Shown: positions 9,216-22,558 of the stretch, in pieces
Layout of the letters: every line of letters starts with the position of its first letter
Numbering within the stretch: the first letter of the stretch is position 1
Assembly: GCF_024158035.1 (NCBI RefSeq)
Contig: NZ_JAMZEK010000002.1
Location: forward strand, 558,001 to 622,000
Length of the DNA stretch: 64,000 nucleotides
Source of the DNA: Dyella lutea
GTDB taxonomy: Bacteria; Pseudomonadota; Gammaproteobacteria; Xanthomonadales; Rhodanobacteraceae
Direction of reading: 5' to 3'
The notes under the pieces: generated by a model
What the model was told of the DNA's origin: nothing
Database searches by the model: none
Seen by the model: only the letters and a program-made list of their open reading frames with translations
Translations under genes and position numbers: made by a program

Positions 9216-10439
9216 ATGGCGTTTGAACTGGAAGAACGTTGCATCGACGTCGCCGACATCAAGCTCGGCATGTACGTCTCGCGGCTCGATCTGCCATGGG
9301 AGCAGACCCCGTTCCCGTTGCAGGGGCTGGAGGTGCGCTCGCTGGAGGACATCGACAGGCTCCGCGAGCTCTGCCGTTTCGTCTACGTCGATGCACGCCG
9401 GCAGGTGATTATCGACAACGTCCCGCTGAAGATCCTCAACCGCACCGAGCTGCCCGAGGCACGCTTCCAGGCACGCATCGGCTATCGCGACGAGGTGGAC
9501 TTCGCCGAGGAACTGCCGCGCGCCCGCGAGGCGATGGAGCAGGCGTCTACCCTGGTCGACCGGGTCTTCGACGACGTGATGCAGGGGCGCGAGCTGCCGG
9601 TGGAAAGCGTCGAGCAGGCCGTGCGCCCGCTGGTCGCCAGCGTGCTGCGCAGCGCCGATGCGTTCTTCTGGGTCGAGGGCCTGCGCCGTCGCGACAGTTA
9701 TTCCTACAACCACGCCATCCACTGCAGCGTGCTGGCCGCGCTGTTCGGCCGGCATATGGGTTTCGCCGAGGAGACCATCGTCAGCCTGGCCGCAGGCGGC
9801 CTGCTGATGGACGTGGGCAAGGCGCGGGTACCGGCGGAGTTGCTGACGCATCCCGGCAGGCCGAGCGCGGAAGAGATGGAGCAGATCCGCCAGCACGTGG
9901 CCCACGGCCTGGACATCCTCCATGCATCGGAGCTGCGCGATGCCGACGTGATCGACATTGTCCGTACCCACCACGAGCGGCACGACGGCCAGGGCTATCC
10001 GGCCGGGCTGGCCGGCGTGGAGATCCCGCTGGCCGGTCGCATGCTGTCGATCATCGATGCCTATCATTCGATGATCAGCGAGCACACCTACCGGCCGGCG
10101 GTGTCCCGCCACCAGGCCCTGCGCGCGATCTACGCAGCCAAGGGAACCCAGTTCCAGGCCGAGCTGGTCGAGCAGTTCCAGGTCTGCCTGGGCGTCTATC
10201 CCACCGGTTCGATGGTCGAGCTCACCACCGGCGAGGTGGCGGTGGTGCTGGCGCAGAACCAGGCACGCCGGCTGACCCCGCGCGTGGTGATCCTTAGCAC
10301 ACCGGACAAGCTGGCGTTGACCACCTTCCAGGTGATGGACCTGATGAACCAGCCCGAGGGCAAGCCGCAGGTCCACATCCGCCGGGGCCTGGCGCCGGGC
10401 GAGTACGGCATCGATACCACGGACCTGTTTCTGCAATGA
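9216..10439 (+). CDS. HD-GYP domain protein with DUF3391 N-terminus, altered HD motif
   Basis: HD-GYP proteins usually hydrolyse cyclic-di-GMP. Residues 9-60 ('CIDVADIKLGMYVSRLDLPW') match the DUF3391 domain common in front of HD-GYP domains. The signature 'HHERHDGQGYP' is intact at 252-262, but the defining HD pair is replaced by Met-Asp ('GGLLMDVGKARVP', residues 195-206). A metal ligand is therefore missing, so activity may be lost or changed. ATG 9216 gives 407 residues; GTG 9207 is an alternative. A GGDEF-EAL gene follows after 40 bases, suggesting a cyclic-di-GMP control unit. Confidence 0.92.
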   Translation: MAFELEERCIDVADIKLGMYVSRLDLPWEQTPFPLQGLEVRSLEDIDRLRELCRFVYVDARRQVIIDNVPLKILNRTELPEARFQARIGYRDEVDFAEELPRAREAMEQASTLVDRVFDDVMQGRELPVESVEQAVRPLVASVLRSADAFFWVEGLRRRDSYSYNHAIHCSVLAALFGRHMGFAEETIVSLAAGGLLMDVGKARVPAELLTHPGRPSAEEMEQIRQHVAHGLDILHASELRDADVIDIVRTHHERHDGQGYPAGLAGVEIPLAGRMLSIIDAYHSMISEHTYRPAVSRHQALRAIYAAKGTQFQAELVEQFQVCLGVYPTGSMVELTTGEVAVVLAQNQARRLTPRVVILSTPDKLALTTFQVMDLMNQPEGKPQVHIRRGLAPGEYGIDTTDLFLQ

Positions 10440-10479
10440 CGCCCGGGGCCGACGACCGGAGCGGACGGGGAGTCGCCGC

Positions 10480-11712
10480 TTGCTGAATCGCGATGTGTTG
10501 CTGTCGGCCTTCGATGCCGCGATTCGGGCCCGGACGGGAGAGGATCGCGTGGCGGCAGTCGTGCTCCGGATCGAGGGGCTGCGCGAGCGCCGGCTGCGTT
10601 TCGGCTTTGCCGCCGCGGACGCGGCGGTCGCACAGGTGACCGCCCTGGTCGGCGTCGCCTTGCGGCCGGTGGATACCGTGTTGCGTGTCGGCGAGGATCT
10701 CTTCGCGCTGCTGCTTCCGGGCATGCGCAATGCGCAGCACGCCCTGCTGGCGGCGACCCGGCTCACGCAGGCCTTCGAGCAGCCGGTCGCGGGTCAGGGC
10801 GAACCGTGGCGGGCCCGGCCGGTGATGGGGATTGCGCTCTATCCGGATCATGGCGGGACTCCCGAGGCGGTACTGCTGCGCGCCGACATGGCGATGGACG
10901 AGGCGCTGCGCCTGGGCGAACAGCACGCCGTCCACGACGGTGCCAGCGATCCGGTGACAGTGCGCTATGGCGAGCTTCGCGATGCGATCGAGAGCAACCG
11001 CCTGGCGGTGTTCCTGCAGCCGATCTTCGACCTGCAGAACGGCGGCGTGGCCGCGGCCGAATCGCTGGCCCGCTGGCCGGCGGGCGGTGCCAGCGGCGGC
11101 ATCTCGCCCGCGGACTTCGTGCCGTTCGCCGAACAGAGCGGACTAATTGGCCCGCTCACCCACTGGAGCATCAACGCCACGCTCCGCCATGCGGCGCAGT
11201 TGTCGCCGTCAGCGGAGATGAAATTCTCGATCAACCTCTCGCCGAGGGTGTTCGACCAGCCGGGGCTGGTCGAGAAGCTCATCGGCGCGCTGGAGATCTG
11301 GGGCATCGCGCCCGAGCGCATCGTTGCCGAGGTGACCGAGACGGCACTGGTGAACGACCTGGAGCAGACCGTGCGCCTGCTTCGTCGCCTGCGCGACCGC
11401 GGATTGGGTGTGGCGATCGACGACTTCGGCACCGGCTACGCCAGCATCGCCTATCTGCGGAAATTTCCCGCCACCGAACTGAAGATCGACATCTCGCTGG
11501 TGCGCGGGCTTGCCGGCGATGCACGCGGCGCCAAGCTGATGCGCGCGATCATCGACATGGCCCACCACCTCGATCTGCTCACCGTGGCCGAAGGCGTCGA
11601 GGATCCGGCGACGCGGGCGTTGCTGACGGAGATGGGCTGCGACTTCGGCCAGGGGCACTATCTGGGCGAACCCATCCCGGCCGGCGATTTCATCACACGC
11701 TTCGGCCATTAG
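10480..11712 (+). CDS. Degenerate GGDEF / EAL domain protein
   Basis: The protein of 410 residues has a degenerate GGDEF domain in front ('RVGEDLF' at 69-75 instead of RxGGDEF), so it should not synthesise cyclic-di-GMP. The C-terminal EAL domain has 'ESLARW' at 194, 'EVTET' at 284-288, 'DDFGTGYAS' at 314, a lysine in 'KIDISLVRG' at 335, 'EGVED' at 371 and a glutamine at 391. The metal and catalytic residues I can identify are therefore kept and phosphodiesterase activity is plausible. The start is TTG with GGGGAG eight bases upstream; no ATG fits better. It is probably co-transcribed with the HD-GYP gene. Confidence 0.9.
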   Translation: MLNRDVLLSAFDAAIRARTGEDRVAAVVLRIEGLRERRLRFGFAAADAAVAQVTALVGVALRPVDTVLRVGEDLFALLLPGMRNAQHALLAATRLTQAFEQPVAGQGEPWRARPVMGIALYPDHGGTPEAVLLRADMAMDEALRLGEQHAVHDGASDPVTVRYGELRDAIESNRLAVFLQPIFDLQNGGVAAAESLARWPAGGASGGISPADFVPFAEQSGLIGPLTHWSINATLRHAAQLSPSAEMKFSINLSPRVFDQPGLVEKLIGALEIWGIAPERIVAEVTETALVNDLEQTVRLLRRLRDRGLGVAIDDFGTGYASIAYLRKFPATELKIDISLVRGLAGDARGAKLMRAIIDMAHHLDLLTVAEGVEDPATRALLTEMGCDFGQGHYLGEPIPAGDFITRFGH

Positions 11713-11784
11713 GCCTGTGCGTCCGCAGCGCCATCCGGCTGCCGGGATGCGGGGCGGCCGCCGGGCCGTCCCGCGTCGGATCGA

Positions 11785-13543
<1,759 letters not shown>

Positions 13544-13653
13544 TCACTCGACCTGCGCGGGCAGGATAGGGGCGGATGCGGTCGCCGCGCCCGAAAGCGG
13601 TGCGAGGCCTTGCCCATGCATGGTGCAATGATTCCTGCGACGTCGTGTCCGGA

Positions 13654-13682
13654 TTGACCGTTGCGACCGTAATCCGTACCAT
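13654..13682 (+). promoter_or_regulatory. Candidate sigma-70 promoter for the suf operon
   Basis: TTGACC, a 17-base spacer and TACCAT form a plausible -35/-10 pair (5/6 and 4/6 to consensus) 30 bases before the sufR start. The spacer and the following bases are where the SufR repressor would be expected to bind, but no operator can be defined from one site. Confidence 0.5.
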
Positions 13683-13711
13683 TTTGGTCTGATTTGTCGG
13701 AATCTCCCGTC

Positions 13712-14166
13712 ATGCTCCGCGTCAGCCGCCTTACCGATTACGCCACCGTGGTGATGACTTGCATCGCCGCGCATCCCGACGATGTGCTCAGCACGGCGCA
13801 GATCGCCGACGAAGCCCATCTGGAGCTGCCGACGGTGAGCAAGCTGCTGAAGTCGCTCGGGCACGCCGGCCTGGTCGAATCGTTCCGCGGTGTCAACGGC
13901 GGCTACCGCCTCGCGCGCCCGGCCGGCGAGATCAACCTGGGCGAGATCGTCGAGGCGATGGAAGGGCGTATCGGCATGACCGAGTGCGGCACCGACGGCC
14001 AGTGCGAGCGCGAGTCGCAGTGCGGCGTGCGCGGCAGCTGGCGGCGGATCAACCAGGTGCTCGACGACGCCCTGCGCGGCGTGAGCCTGGCCGACATGCT
14101 TCGACCGCCGGCCACGCCGGCGCTGGCGACCATCGCCATCAGCGAGATCAAGGGCAGGACCACCGC

Positions 14167-14170
<4 letters not shown>
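13712..14170 (+). CDS. SUF system Fe-S cluster assembly regulator (Rrf2/IscR-like)
   Basis: This is an Rrf2-family winged-helix regulator of the type found at the head of suf operons in Xanthomonas and relatives. The 152-residue product begins [15 protein letters not shown], has the DNA-binding helix-turn-helix at about 28-62, and three cysteines (about 92, 98, 104) placed to bind an iron-sulfur cluster. By family analogy it would repress suf when clusters are plentiful. TTG 13694 could add six residues. It overlaps sufB by four bases. Confidence 0.93.
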
Positions 14171-15629
<1,459 letters not shown>

Positions 15630-15633
<4 letters not shown>

Positions 15634-16118
15634 GGTTCGTCGCGCTCGTTGCGCTTGTCATTCTGGCCTGGTTGATGGCCGCTCCCGTGCGCGCCGACCA
15701 GCCACCGGCTGATAACGCGGTGGTTGCGAAGTTTTGCGCTAAGGCAGCCAGCCAGTACGACATGAACCAATGCGCTGGCCGTGTTGGCAAGGCCGCTGAT
15801 GAGGAGCTCAACGCGACCTACCAGGCCGTGCTGCGGAAGTGGGCCGCGTACCCGAAGATGATCGCGAAGCTGCGCCAGGCGCAGCGGGCCTGGCTGAGCT
15901 ATCGCGACGCGGACCTTGCGGCGCGCTTTGCCGATTCCGAGGGTCCCGATCGCGGCACCGCCTTTCCGGCCGCCTATGCGCTCTACCAGGCCAGCCTCGA
16001 GCGCGAACGGACGGCCCGCCTTTGCGACTACCTGCGCGGCGACGCCTACGGCGAGCAGGACAGCGCTCCTTGCCCCGATCTCGTCCGTCATCCGTTCGTC
16101 GTCCCCAAGGCGCCCTGA
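15630..16118 (+). CDS. LprI-family (DUF1311) exported protein inside the suf operon
   Basis: The 162-residue product starts with a signal peptide ([20 protein letters not shown], cleavage near APVRA-DQ). The mature part has the DUF1311 pattern: paired cysteines, '[20 protein letters not shown]', '[20 protein letters not shown]' and '[11 protein letters not shown]'. Family members include the lysozyme inhibitor LprI, but the role of most is unknown. It overlaps the sufB stop by four bases and ends 25 bases before sufC, so it must be co-transcribed with the cluster-assembly genes. A periplasmic protein has no obvious role there. Confidence 0.85.
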
Positions 16119-16143
16119 CGCCACTACTGCGAAAACCCTAGCC

Positions 16144-16901
<758 letters not shown>

Positions 16902-16905
<4 letters not shown>

Positions 16906-18212
16906 GCCAGGCCGCGGCCCCCGTTCCGTTCGTCGAGGCGCAGCGCGAGGCGGCGTTGCCGGTCAGCGGCATCGCCTGGCTGGACGCGGCACGACGCGAC
17001 AACCTCGACGCCTTCCTGGCCGCCGGCCTGCCGGACACGCGCGTGGAAGCGTTCAAGTACACCGCGCTGCGTGCGCTGGGCCAGCGCCGCTACGCCGCCG
17101 GCGATGCGGCAGCGGCCACGCGGGCGATCGATGCGGCGGCGCTGGCGCTGCCCGGCGTCGACGGTCCGCGGCTGGTGTTCGTCAACGGTGTGTTGCGCGC
17201 CGATCTGTCCTCGCTCGATGCGCTGCCTGCCGGCCTGAGCCTGCAGCCGCTCTCGCAGGCGCTGGCCAGCGACGCCGAGCCGCTGCGCTTCGCGCTGGCG
17301 CGCGCCTACCGCGATGCGGGTGACGCGTTCGCCCAGCTCAATGCGGCGTTCGCCGCCGAGGGTGTGGTGCTGCGCGTCGCAGCGGGCGCGCAGATCGAGG
17401 TGCCGGTGCACCTGTGCTTCGTCGGTGCCGCCTCGGAAGGCGACGCGATGTGGCACCTGCGCCAGGTGATCGAGCTGGGTGAGGGCGCTTCGCTCTCGCT
17501 CGTCGAGCATCATCTGGGTCATGGCGAGCACGCCCACCTGGGCACCGTGGTCACCGACATCGCGCTTGGCGAGCGGGCGCGGCTGCAGCACGTGATCCTG
17601 CAGTCGGCCGCCGAGGGCAGCACCCTGGTGCGTCGCACCGGCCTGCAGCTGCGCGCCGGTGCGCACGCCACCCTGCATGCGCTGGAACTGGGCGGCGCGC
17701 TGAGCCGCCACGAACTGCAGGCCGACGTGGCCGGCGACGGCGCGCGGCTGGAGACGCGCGGCGCCTTCGTGCTGCACGGTCGCCAGCACGCGGACACGCA
17801 GATGCTGGTGCGTCATACCGCACGCAACTCCTCGTCCGAGGCGCTGTGGCGCGGCGTCGCCGACGGCCGCGCGCGCGGCGTGTTCCGCGGCGCGATCTAC
17901 GTGGCGCCGGGCGCCGACGGCACCGACGCCAGCCTCAGCAACAAGAACCTGCTGCTGTCCGCCAACGCCGAGATCGACACCAAGCCCGAGCTGGAGATCC
18001 ACGCCGACGAGGTGAAGGCCGCGCACGGCGCCACCGTCGGCCAGCTCGATCCGCGCGCGCTGTTCTACCTGCGCTCGCGCGGTATCCCCGAGGCGCAGGC
18101 ACGCGCCATGCTCACCGCCGCGTTCTGCCGCGCCGTGCTGGACGACCTGCCGAACGAGGCGCTGCGCGAGCACCTGTCCGACCTCGTGGCCCGGCACCTG
18201 CCGCAGGCCTGA
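16902..18212 (+). CDS. sufD: Fe-S cluster assembly protein SufD
   Basis: SufD pairs with SufB in the scaffold complex and is needed for iron entry. The 436-residue product shares the beta-helix core with SufB and ends with the family segment 'DPRALFYLRSRGIPEAQAR'. The conserved histidine region 'EIHADEVKAAHGATVGQLD' is present. Start ATG 16902 overlaps the sufC stop. sufS begins 23 bases downstream. Confidence 0.97.
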
Positions 18213-18235
18213 ACCTCTTCGCCACCGGATCGCCG

Positions 18236-19480
18236 ATGAACGCCGCCACCGCCACCCCGACCGCCTTCGACGTGCAGCGCGTGCGCGCCGACTTCCCGCT
18301 GCTGTCGCGCTCGGTGCACGGCAAGCCGCTGGTGTACTTCGACAACGCCAACACCAGCCATAAGCCGGCGGCGGTGATCGAGGCGGTGGACCGCTTCTAC
18401 CGCGAGTACAACGCCAACGTCTCGCGCGCCGTGCATTTCCTCGGCGAGGAGGCGACCAGCGCCTACGAGGGCGCGCGCGACAAGCTCGCCGCCTTCATCA
18501 ATGCCACCTCGCGCAACGAGCTGGTGCTCACCTCCGGCACCACCCAGGCCACCAACCTGGTCGCCTACAGCTACGCGCTGCCGCGCCTCAAGCCGGGTGA
18601 CGCCATCGTCACTACGGTGATGGAGCACCACGCCAACATCGTGCCGTGGCAGCTCGTCGCCCAGCGCGCCGGTGCCACGGTGAAGGCGGCGCCGATCGAC
18701 GAACGCGGCGAGCTGATCGTGGAGCGCTTCGTCGACCTGCTCACCCCCGAGGTGAAGCTGGCCTGTGTCACCCATGTGTCCAACGTGCTGGGCACGGTGA
18801 ACCCGGTGCGCGAGATCGCCCGCGAGTGTCGCAAGCGCGGCATCCCACTGCTGGTCGACGGTTCGCAGGCCGTGCCGCATCGCCCGGTCGACGTGCAGGC
18901 GCTGGGCTGCGATTTCTACGCGCTCACCGGCCACAAGATGCTTTCGCCCACCGGCACCGGCGCACTGTGGGCGAAGAAGGAACACCTCGCCGCGATGCCG
19001 CCATTCTTCGGAGGCGGCGAGATGATCCGCGAGGTGCGCTTCGACGGCACCACCTTCGCCGAGCCGCCGCACAAGTTCGAGGCCGGCACGCCGAACATTG
19101 CCGGCTTCGTCGGCCTGAGCGCGGCGATCGACTACTACCAGTCGCTCGGCTTCGAGGCGATCCACGCCCACGAGCAACAGCTGCTGGCCTACGCCACCGA
19201 ACGCCTGCGAGAGGTGCCGGGCGTGCGCATCTTCGGCGAGGCGGCCGAGAAGGAGCCAGTGATCTCGTTCCTGGTCGAAGGCGCCCAGGCAACGGATCTG
19301 GCCACCCTGCTCGACCTGCAGGGCGTGGCCGTGCGCTCCGGCCATCACTGCGCCCATCCGTTGATGCAGTTCTACGGTGTGCCCGCCACCCTGCGCGCCT
19401 CGCTGGCGTTCTACAACACCCGTGAGGAAGTGGATGCGTTCGTCGAGGCGCTGGTGAAGGTGCGCAAGTTGTTGATGTGA
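18236..19480 (+). CDS. sufS: Cysteine desulfurase SufS
   Basis: SufS is a group II, PLP-dependent cysteine desulfurase that supplies sulfur for cluster assembly. The 414-residue protein has the PLP lysine in 'ALTGHKMLSPTG' (about 234), the histidine run 'TTVMEHHANIVPW', and the persulfide cysteine in 'RSGHHCAHPLM' (about 372). It is the last gene of the suf operon here. No sufE or sufT follows; an inverted palindromic repeat pair and an unrelated acyltransferase lie downstream. Confidence 0.97.
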   Translation: MNAATATPTAFDVQRVRADFPLLSRSVHGKPLVYFDNANTSHKPAAVIEAVDRFYREYNANVSRAVHFLGEEATSAYEGARDKLAAFINATSRNELVLTSGTTQATNLVAYSYALPRLKPGDAIVTTVMEHHANIVPWQLVAQRAGATVKAAPIDERGELIVERFVDLLTPEVKLACVTHVSNVLGTVNPVREIARECRKRGIPLLVDGSQAVPHRPVDVQALGCDFYALTGHKMLSPTGTGALWAKKEHLAAMPPFFGGGEMIREVRFDGTTFAEPPHKFEAGTPNIAGFVGLSAAIDYYQSLGFEAIHAHEQQLLAYATERLREVPGVRIFGEAAEKEPVISFLVEGAQATDLATLLDLQGVAVRSGHHCAHPLMQFYGVPATLRASLAFYNTREEVDAFVEALVKVRKLLM

Positions 19481-19546
19481 TGGGGCTTGCGCTCGACCAG
19501 CACGTGGCCGGTTGCTCCAGCTGCCCTTGACCTGGATAGCCCTCAC

Positions 19547-19633
19547 CGTCATCCCGGCGGAAGCTGGGATCCAGCGCCTCCGCTTTTTGGTCCCCGCACA
19601 AGTCACTGGATCCCAGCCTCCGCTGGGATGACG
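19547..19633. repeat. Inverted pair of REP-like palindromic repeats
   Basis: Two 28-base arms (19547-19574 and 19606-19633) are inverted copies matching at 26 of 28 positions, with a 31-base spacer. Each arm starts or ends with the core CGTCATCCC and GGGATCCAG. The same family recurs at 39613-39724. The surrounding 19481-19808 has no gene that I can support. Such repeats are dispersed non-coding elements in many proteobacterial genomes. Confidence 0.85.
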
Positions 19634-19808
19634 AGCACGGGGCTTCCGGTATCAACGTGGCGTCCTGGCCTTGTGTGCCGAGGCGGATCCAACTGCAGCG
19701 CCACCGTGTGCGGCCTTGCCATGCCAAGCCCGCCCCGCCACCTGACCCCAATCAAGCCACCCACCCGCCGCCGCGCTACGCTGTGCCCCATCCCATGACG
19801 GTCATCCC

Positions 19809-20699
19809 ATGCTCGCCTCGCTCCCCGCCTTCCTGCGCATCCCGCTCGCCATCGCCCTGCTGATCGTCAACACGATCTTGCACGTGCTGCCGCTGTTCGC
19901 GCTCACCTTCGTCAAGCTGCTGCTGCCGGTGCACGGCGCGCGTGTAGCGCTGTCGCGGGCCTTGGTGGCGCTGGCCGAGAGCTGGATCGGTGTCAACAGC
20001 GCGCTGTTCGACCTGTTTACCCGCACCCGCTGGCAGGTGGAGGGGCTGGAGGGCCTGAAGCGCGACGGCAACTACCTGGTGCTGTGCAACCACCAGAGCT
20101 GGGTCGACATCCCGGTGCTGCAGAAGGTGTTCAACCGCCGCATCCCGTTCCTGCGCTTCTTCCTCAAGAGCCAGCTGATCTGGGTGCCGCTGCTCGGACC
20201 GGCGTGGTGGGCGCTGGACTTCCCCTTCATGAAGCGCCACTCGCGCGAAGAACTGGCGAAGCATCCGGAACTGGCCGGCAAGGACCGCGAGACCACCCGC
20301 AAAGCCTGCGAGAAATTCCGCCACATGCCGGTGTCGGTGATGAACTTCGTCGAGGGCACGCGCTTCACCCGCGCCAAGCACGACGCCCAGGGTTCGCCGT
20401 ATACGCACCTGCTGCGGCCCAAGGCCGGCGGCGTGGCCTTCGTGCTGGATGCGATGGGCGAGGGCCTGCACGCCATCGTCGACGTCACCATCGTCTACGC
20501 CCAGGGCGCCGGGTCCATGATGGATCTCATCGCCGGCCGCGTGCGCGACATCCGCGTGCACATCCGCCAGCGCGTCATCGATCCCGCCCTGCGCGGCGAC
20601 TACGAGAACGATGCGGCTTTCCGCGAGCGCTTCCAGGCGTGGGTCAACGCGCTCTGGACAGAGAAGGATGCCGACGTGGGGCGATTGCTGGGCAGTTGA
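19809..20699 (+). CDS. Acyltransferase of the PlsC/YihG type
   Basis: This membrane-bound acyltransferase should transfer an acyl group to a lysophospholipid or similar acceptor. The 296-residue product has an N-terminal hydrophobic segment (about 10-40), the catalytic 'NHQSWVD' (HxxxxD) at about 94-100 and 'FVEGTRFT' at about 180. The following 'AKHDAQGSPYTHLLRPKAGG' is characteristic of the YihG/lysophosphatidate branch. It stands alone; the start ATG 19809 has only a weak upstream ribosome binding site. Confidence 0.88.
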   Translation: MLASLPAFLRIPLAIALLIVNTILHVLPLFALTFVKLLLPVHGARVALSRALVALAESWIGVNSALFDLFTRTRWQVEGLEGLKRDGNYLVLCNHQSWVDIPVLQKVFNRRIPFLRFFLKSQLIWVPLLGPAWWALDFPFMKRHSREELAKHPELAGKDRETTRKACEKFRHMPVSVMNFVEGTRFTRAKHDAQGSPYTHLLRPKAGGVAFVLDAMGEGLHAIVDVTIVYAQGAGSMMDLIAGRVRDIRVHIRQRVIDPALRGDYENDAAFRERFQAWVNALWTEKDADVGRLLGS

Positions 20700-20952
20700 C
20701 GCACTTATCGTGCGAAGGTCTGCGGCACGCATTGTTCGGGCGCAGGACACGCCACCTTCCTTCGCCCGACGACGGGTTCAGCGAAGCAACGCTTGCTCCG
20801 TGAGCTCCAGCGGTCGATTGCCTTGGCTGTGGCGATCACCGCGCCACCCGCACTTTCTCCAATGTCCACGTCCTGAGGCCTCCGGTCTCGTGGCGCTGCC
20901 GTTCGATGCCACGGGCCGCCTCGCCGCGAGGCAGTAGCCAAGCGGGCAAGGC

Positions 20953-21564
20953 ATGCGTATGATGACCATCATGCGAAAGACATCTGCCAACGCCCGCGCC
21001 GCCGCCAAAGACGCCACCCATGACCGCATCGTGGGTGTCGCCGCCCGGGCGATCCGTCGCAGTGGATACGCCGGCACGGGCGTTGCGGACATCATGAAAG
21101 AGGCCGGTCTGACGCACGGCGCCTTCTACTCGCACTTCCCGTCCCGCGAGGCCATGCTGGCCGAAGCGGCGGCCGCGGCGTGCGCAGAGTCGGTGGCCAA
21201 CGCCGCCGAGGTGGCCGCCAGCGCGCCGCCCGATGAAGCGCTCGACGCCATGCTCGCCGCCTATCTCTCCAAGAAACATGTCGAGCAGTTGGAAACGGGC
21301 TGCCCCCTGGCTGCGCTGGGTTCGGAGACCTCGCGCCAGGCGCCCGAGGTGCGCCGTATCGTGACGCGTCACATCAAGGCGGCCGCCGATCTTATCGCCC
21401 GCCAATCCGCGGACTGGGGCCAGCAGAGCGCGCACGAAAGGGCGCTCATGACGCTTTCCACCATGGTGGGCGCCGTCGTGCTGGCCCGCGCCGTCGATGA
21501 ACCCGCTCTTTCGGACAGCCTGCGCAAGGCGGCACTCAAACACCTGACCTCCAGCGGACACTGA
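20953..21564 (+). CDS. TetR-family transcriptional regulator
   Basis: The 203-residue protein has the TetR N-terminal DNA-binding domain ('IVGVAARAIRRSGYAGTGVA', 'EAGLTHGAFYSHFPSREAML', about 27-72) and a C-terminal ligand domain like the LmrA/YxaF-type regulators ('TGCPLAALGSE'). It precedes an SDR and a quinone-reductase-like gene on the same strand. Its probable operator lies over its own start region, so the true start could be ATG 20953, 20959, 20962 or 20971; GCAAGG before 20953 favours the longest form. Confidence 0.92.
   Translation: MRMMTIMRKTSANARAAAKDATHDRIVGVAARAIRRSGYAGTGVADIMKEAGLTHGAFYSHFPSREAMLAEAAAAACAESVANAAEVAASAPPDEALDAMLAAYLSKKHVEQLETGCPLAALGSETSRQAPEVRRIVTRHIKAAADLIARQSADWGQQSAHERALMTLSTMVGAVVLARAVDEPALSDSLRKAALKHLTSSGH
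20958..20973. promoter_or_regulatory. TetR operator copy 1 (over tetR start)
   Basis: The sequence TATGATGACCATCATG matches 14 of 16 positions of the perfect palindrome found at 21602-21617, and both are followed by the same bases (CGAAAG). Lying over the 5' end of the regulator gene, it would allow autorepression. Confidence 0.75.
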
Positions 21565-21601
21565 GCCTGGGAAGCGCCCGGCTCATTCGTTCGCTCATAA
21601 A

Positions 21602-21617
21602 CATGATGATCATCATG
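21602..21617. promoter_or_regulatory. TetR operator copy 2 (upstream of SDR)
   Basis: CATGATGATCATCATG is a perfect 16-base palindrome, 37 bases after the tetR stop and about 100 bases before the SDR start. Its near-identical copy at the tetR start makes a shared repressor binding site the simplest reading. Confidence 0.8.
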
Positions 21618-21715
21618 CGAAAGTGCCTGAAAAAGTCTCTCAACTACCGCGGTGCGTCGCCCGGCTCGTGCCACCAGCGACGTGCCCATCCCCTACAGCC
21701 GGACGGAGCAGCGTC

Positions 21716-22558
21716 ATGAGCAAGAACAATCAAAGCAAGAAGGTGGCCCTCGTGACCGGTGCGTCATCGGGGATTGGGCAGGCGACTGCCGAGTTGCTAG
21801 CGAGCGCGGGCTACACGGTGTACGGCACGAGTCGACGCGGCGGCTGTGCGGGCGGGCGCGCGTACGAGATGCTGACCCTGGACGTGACCAGCGATGCATC
21901 CGTCGCCGACGCTGTCGCGCAGTTGATGCAGCGGGAAGAGCGCATCGACCTGCTCGTCAACAACGCCGGCTTCGGCGTGGCTCCGGCCGGAGCCGAGGAA
22001 AGTTCGATCGAGCAGGCCCAGTCGATTTTCGACACCAACTTCTTCGGAATCGTCCGGATGACGCGCGCCGTGCTTCCGCACATGCGCAAACAGGGTGCCG
22101 GACGGATCATCAACATGGGCTCGGTACTTGGCTTGTTGCCCATGCCGTACGGAGCGCTCTACTCCGCGACGAAGCACGCGATCGAGGGCTATTCCGAATC
22201 GCTCGACCATGAACTGCGCACCCGGGGCATCCGGGTCTCGGTGGTCGAGCCTGCCTACACCAGCACGCCCTTCGACGCGAACTTCCTGCAGCCGGACGCC
22301 CAGCTCGATGCGTACCGCGAGGCACGCGTCGCTGTTGGCCGGCGCGTGCAGGAAGTGATGGCCACGGCGGATCAGCCGCGTGTCGTGGCGGAGGTCGTGC
22401 TGAAGGCCGCCAACGAGGCCAGCCCGCGACTTCGCTACACGGCGGGCCGGCTCGCCGGGCGGCTGGCGTGGCTGCGGCGATTCGCTCCCGCCGGGGTGAT
22501 GGATGCAGGCATACGAAAGGATCTGCGGCTCGACGCGGCGTCGGCGGTGAGGTCATGA
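21716..22558 (+). CDS. Short-chain dehydrogenase/reductase
   Basis: A classical SDR of 280 residues that should oxidise or reduce a small alcohol or carbonyl with NAD(P). The cofactor motif 'TGASSGIG' is at about 13-20, 'NNAG' at about 83-86, and the catalytic set Ser and 'YSATK' at about 134-151. The start ATG 21716 gives MSKNNQSKKVALVTG. It overlaps the following oxidoreductase by four bases (ATGA), and a TetR operator lies upstream, so the pair is likely induced by the ligand of the regulator. Confidence 0.92.
   Translation: MSKNNQSKKVALVTGASSGIGQATAELLASAGYTVYGTSRRGGCAGGRAYEMLTLDVTSDASVADAVAQLMQREERIDLLVNNAGFGVAPAGAEESSIEQAQSIFDTNFFGIVRMTRAVLPHMRKQGAGRIINMGSVLGLLPMPYGALYSATKHAIEGYSESLDHELRTRGIRVSVVEPAYTSTPFDANFLQPDAQLDAYREARVAVGRRVQEVMATADQPRVVAEVVLKAANEASPRLRYTAGRLAGRLAWLRRFAPAGVMDAGIRKDLRLDAASAVRS

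Noticed and set aside
19547-19633. CRISPR-like repeat unit
   Set aside because: There are only two inverted arms, with no direct repeats, spacers or cas genes; a dispersed palindromic repeat explains it.
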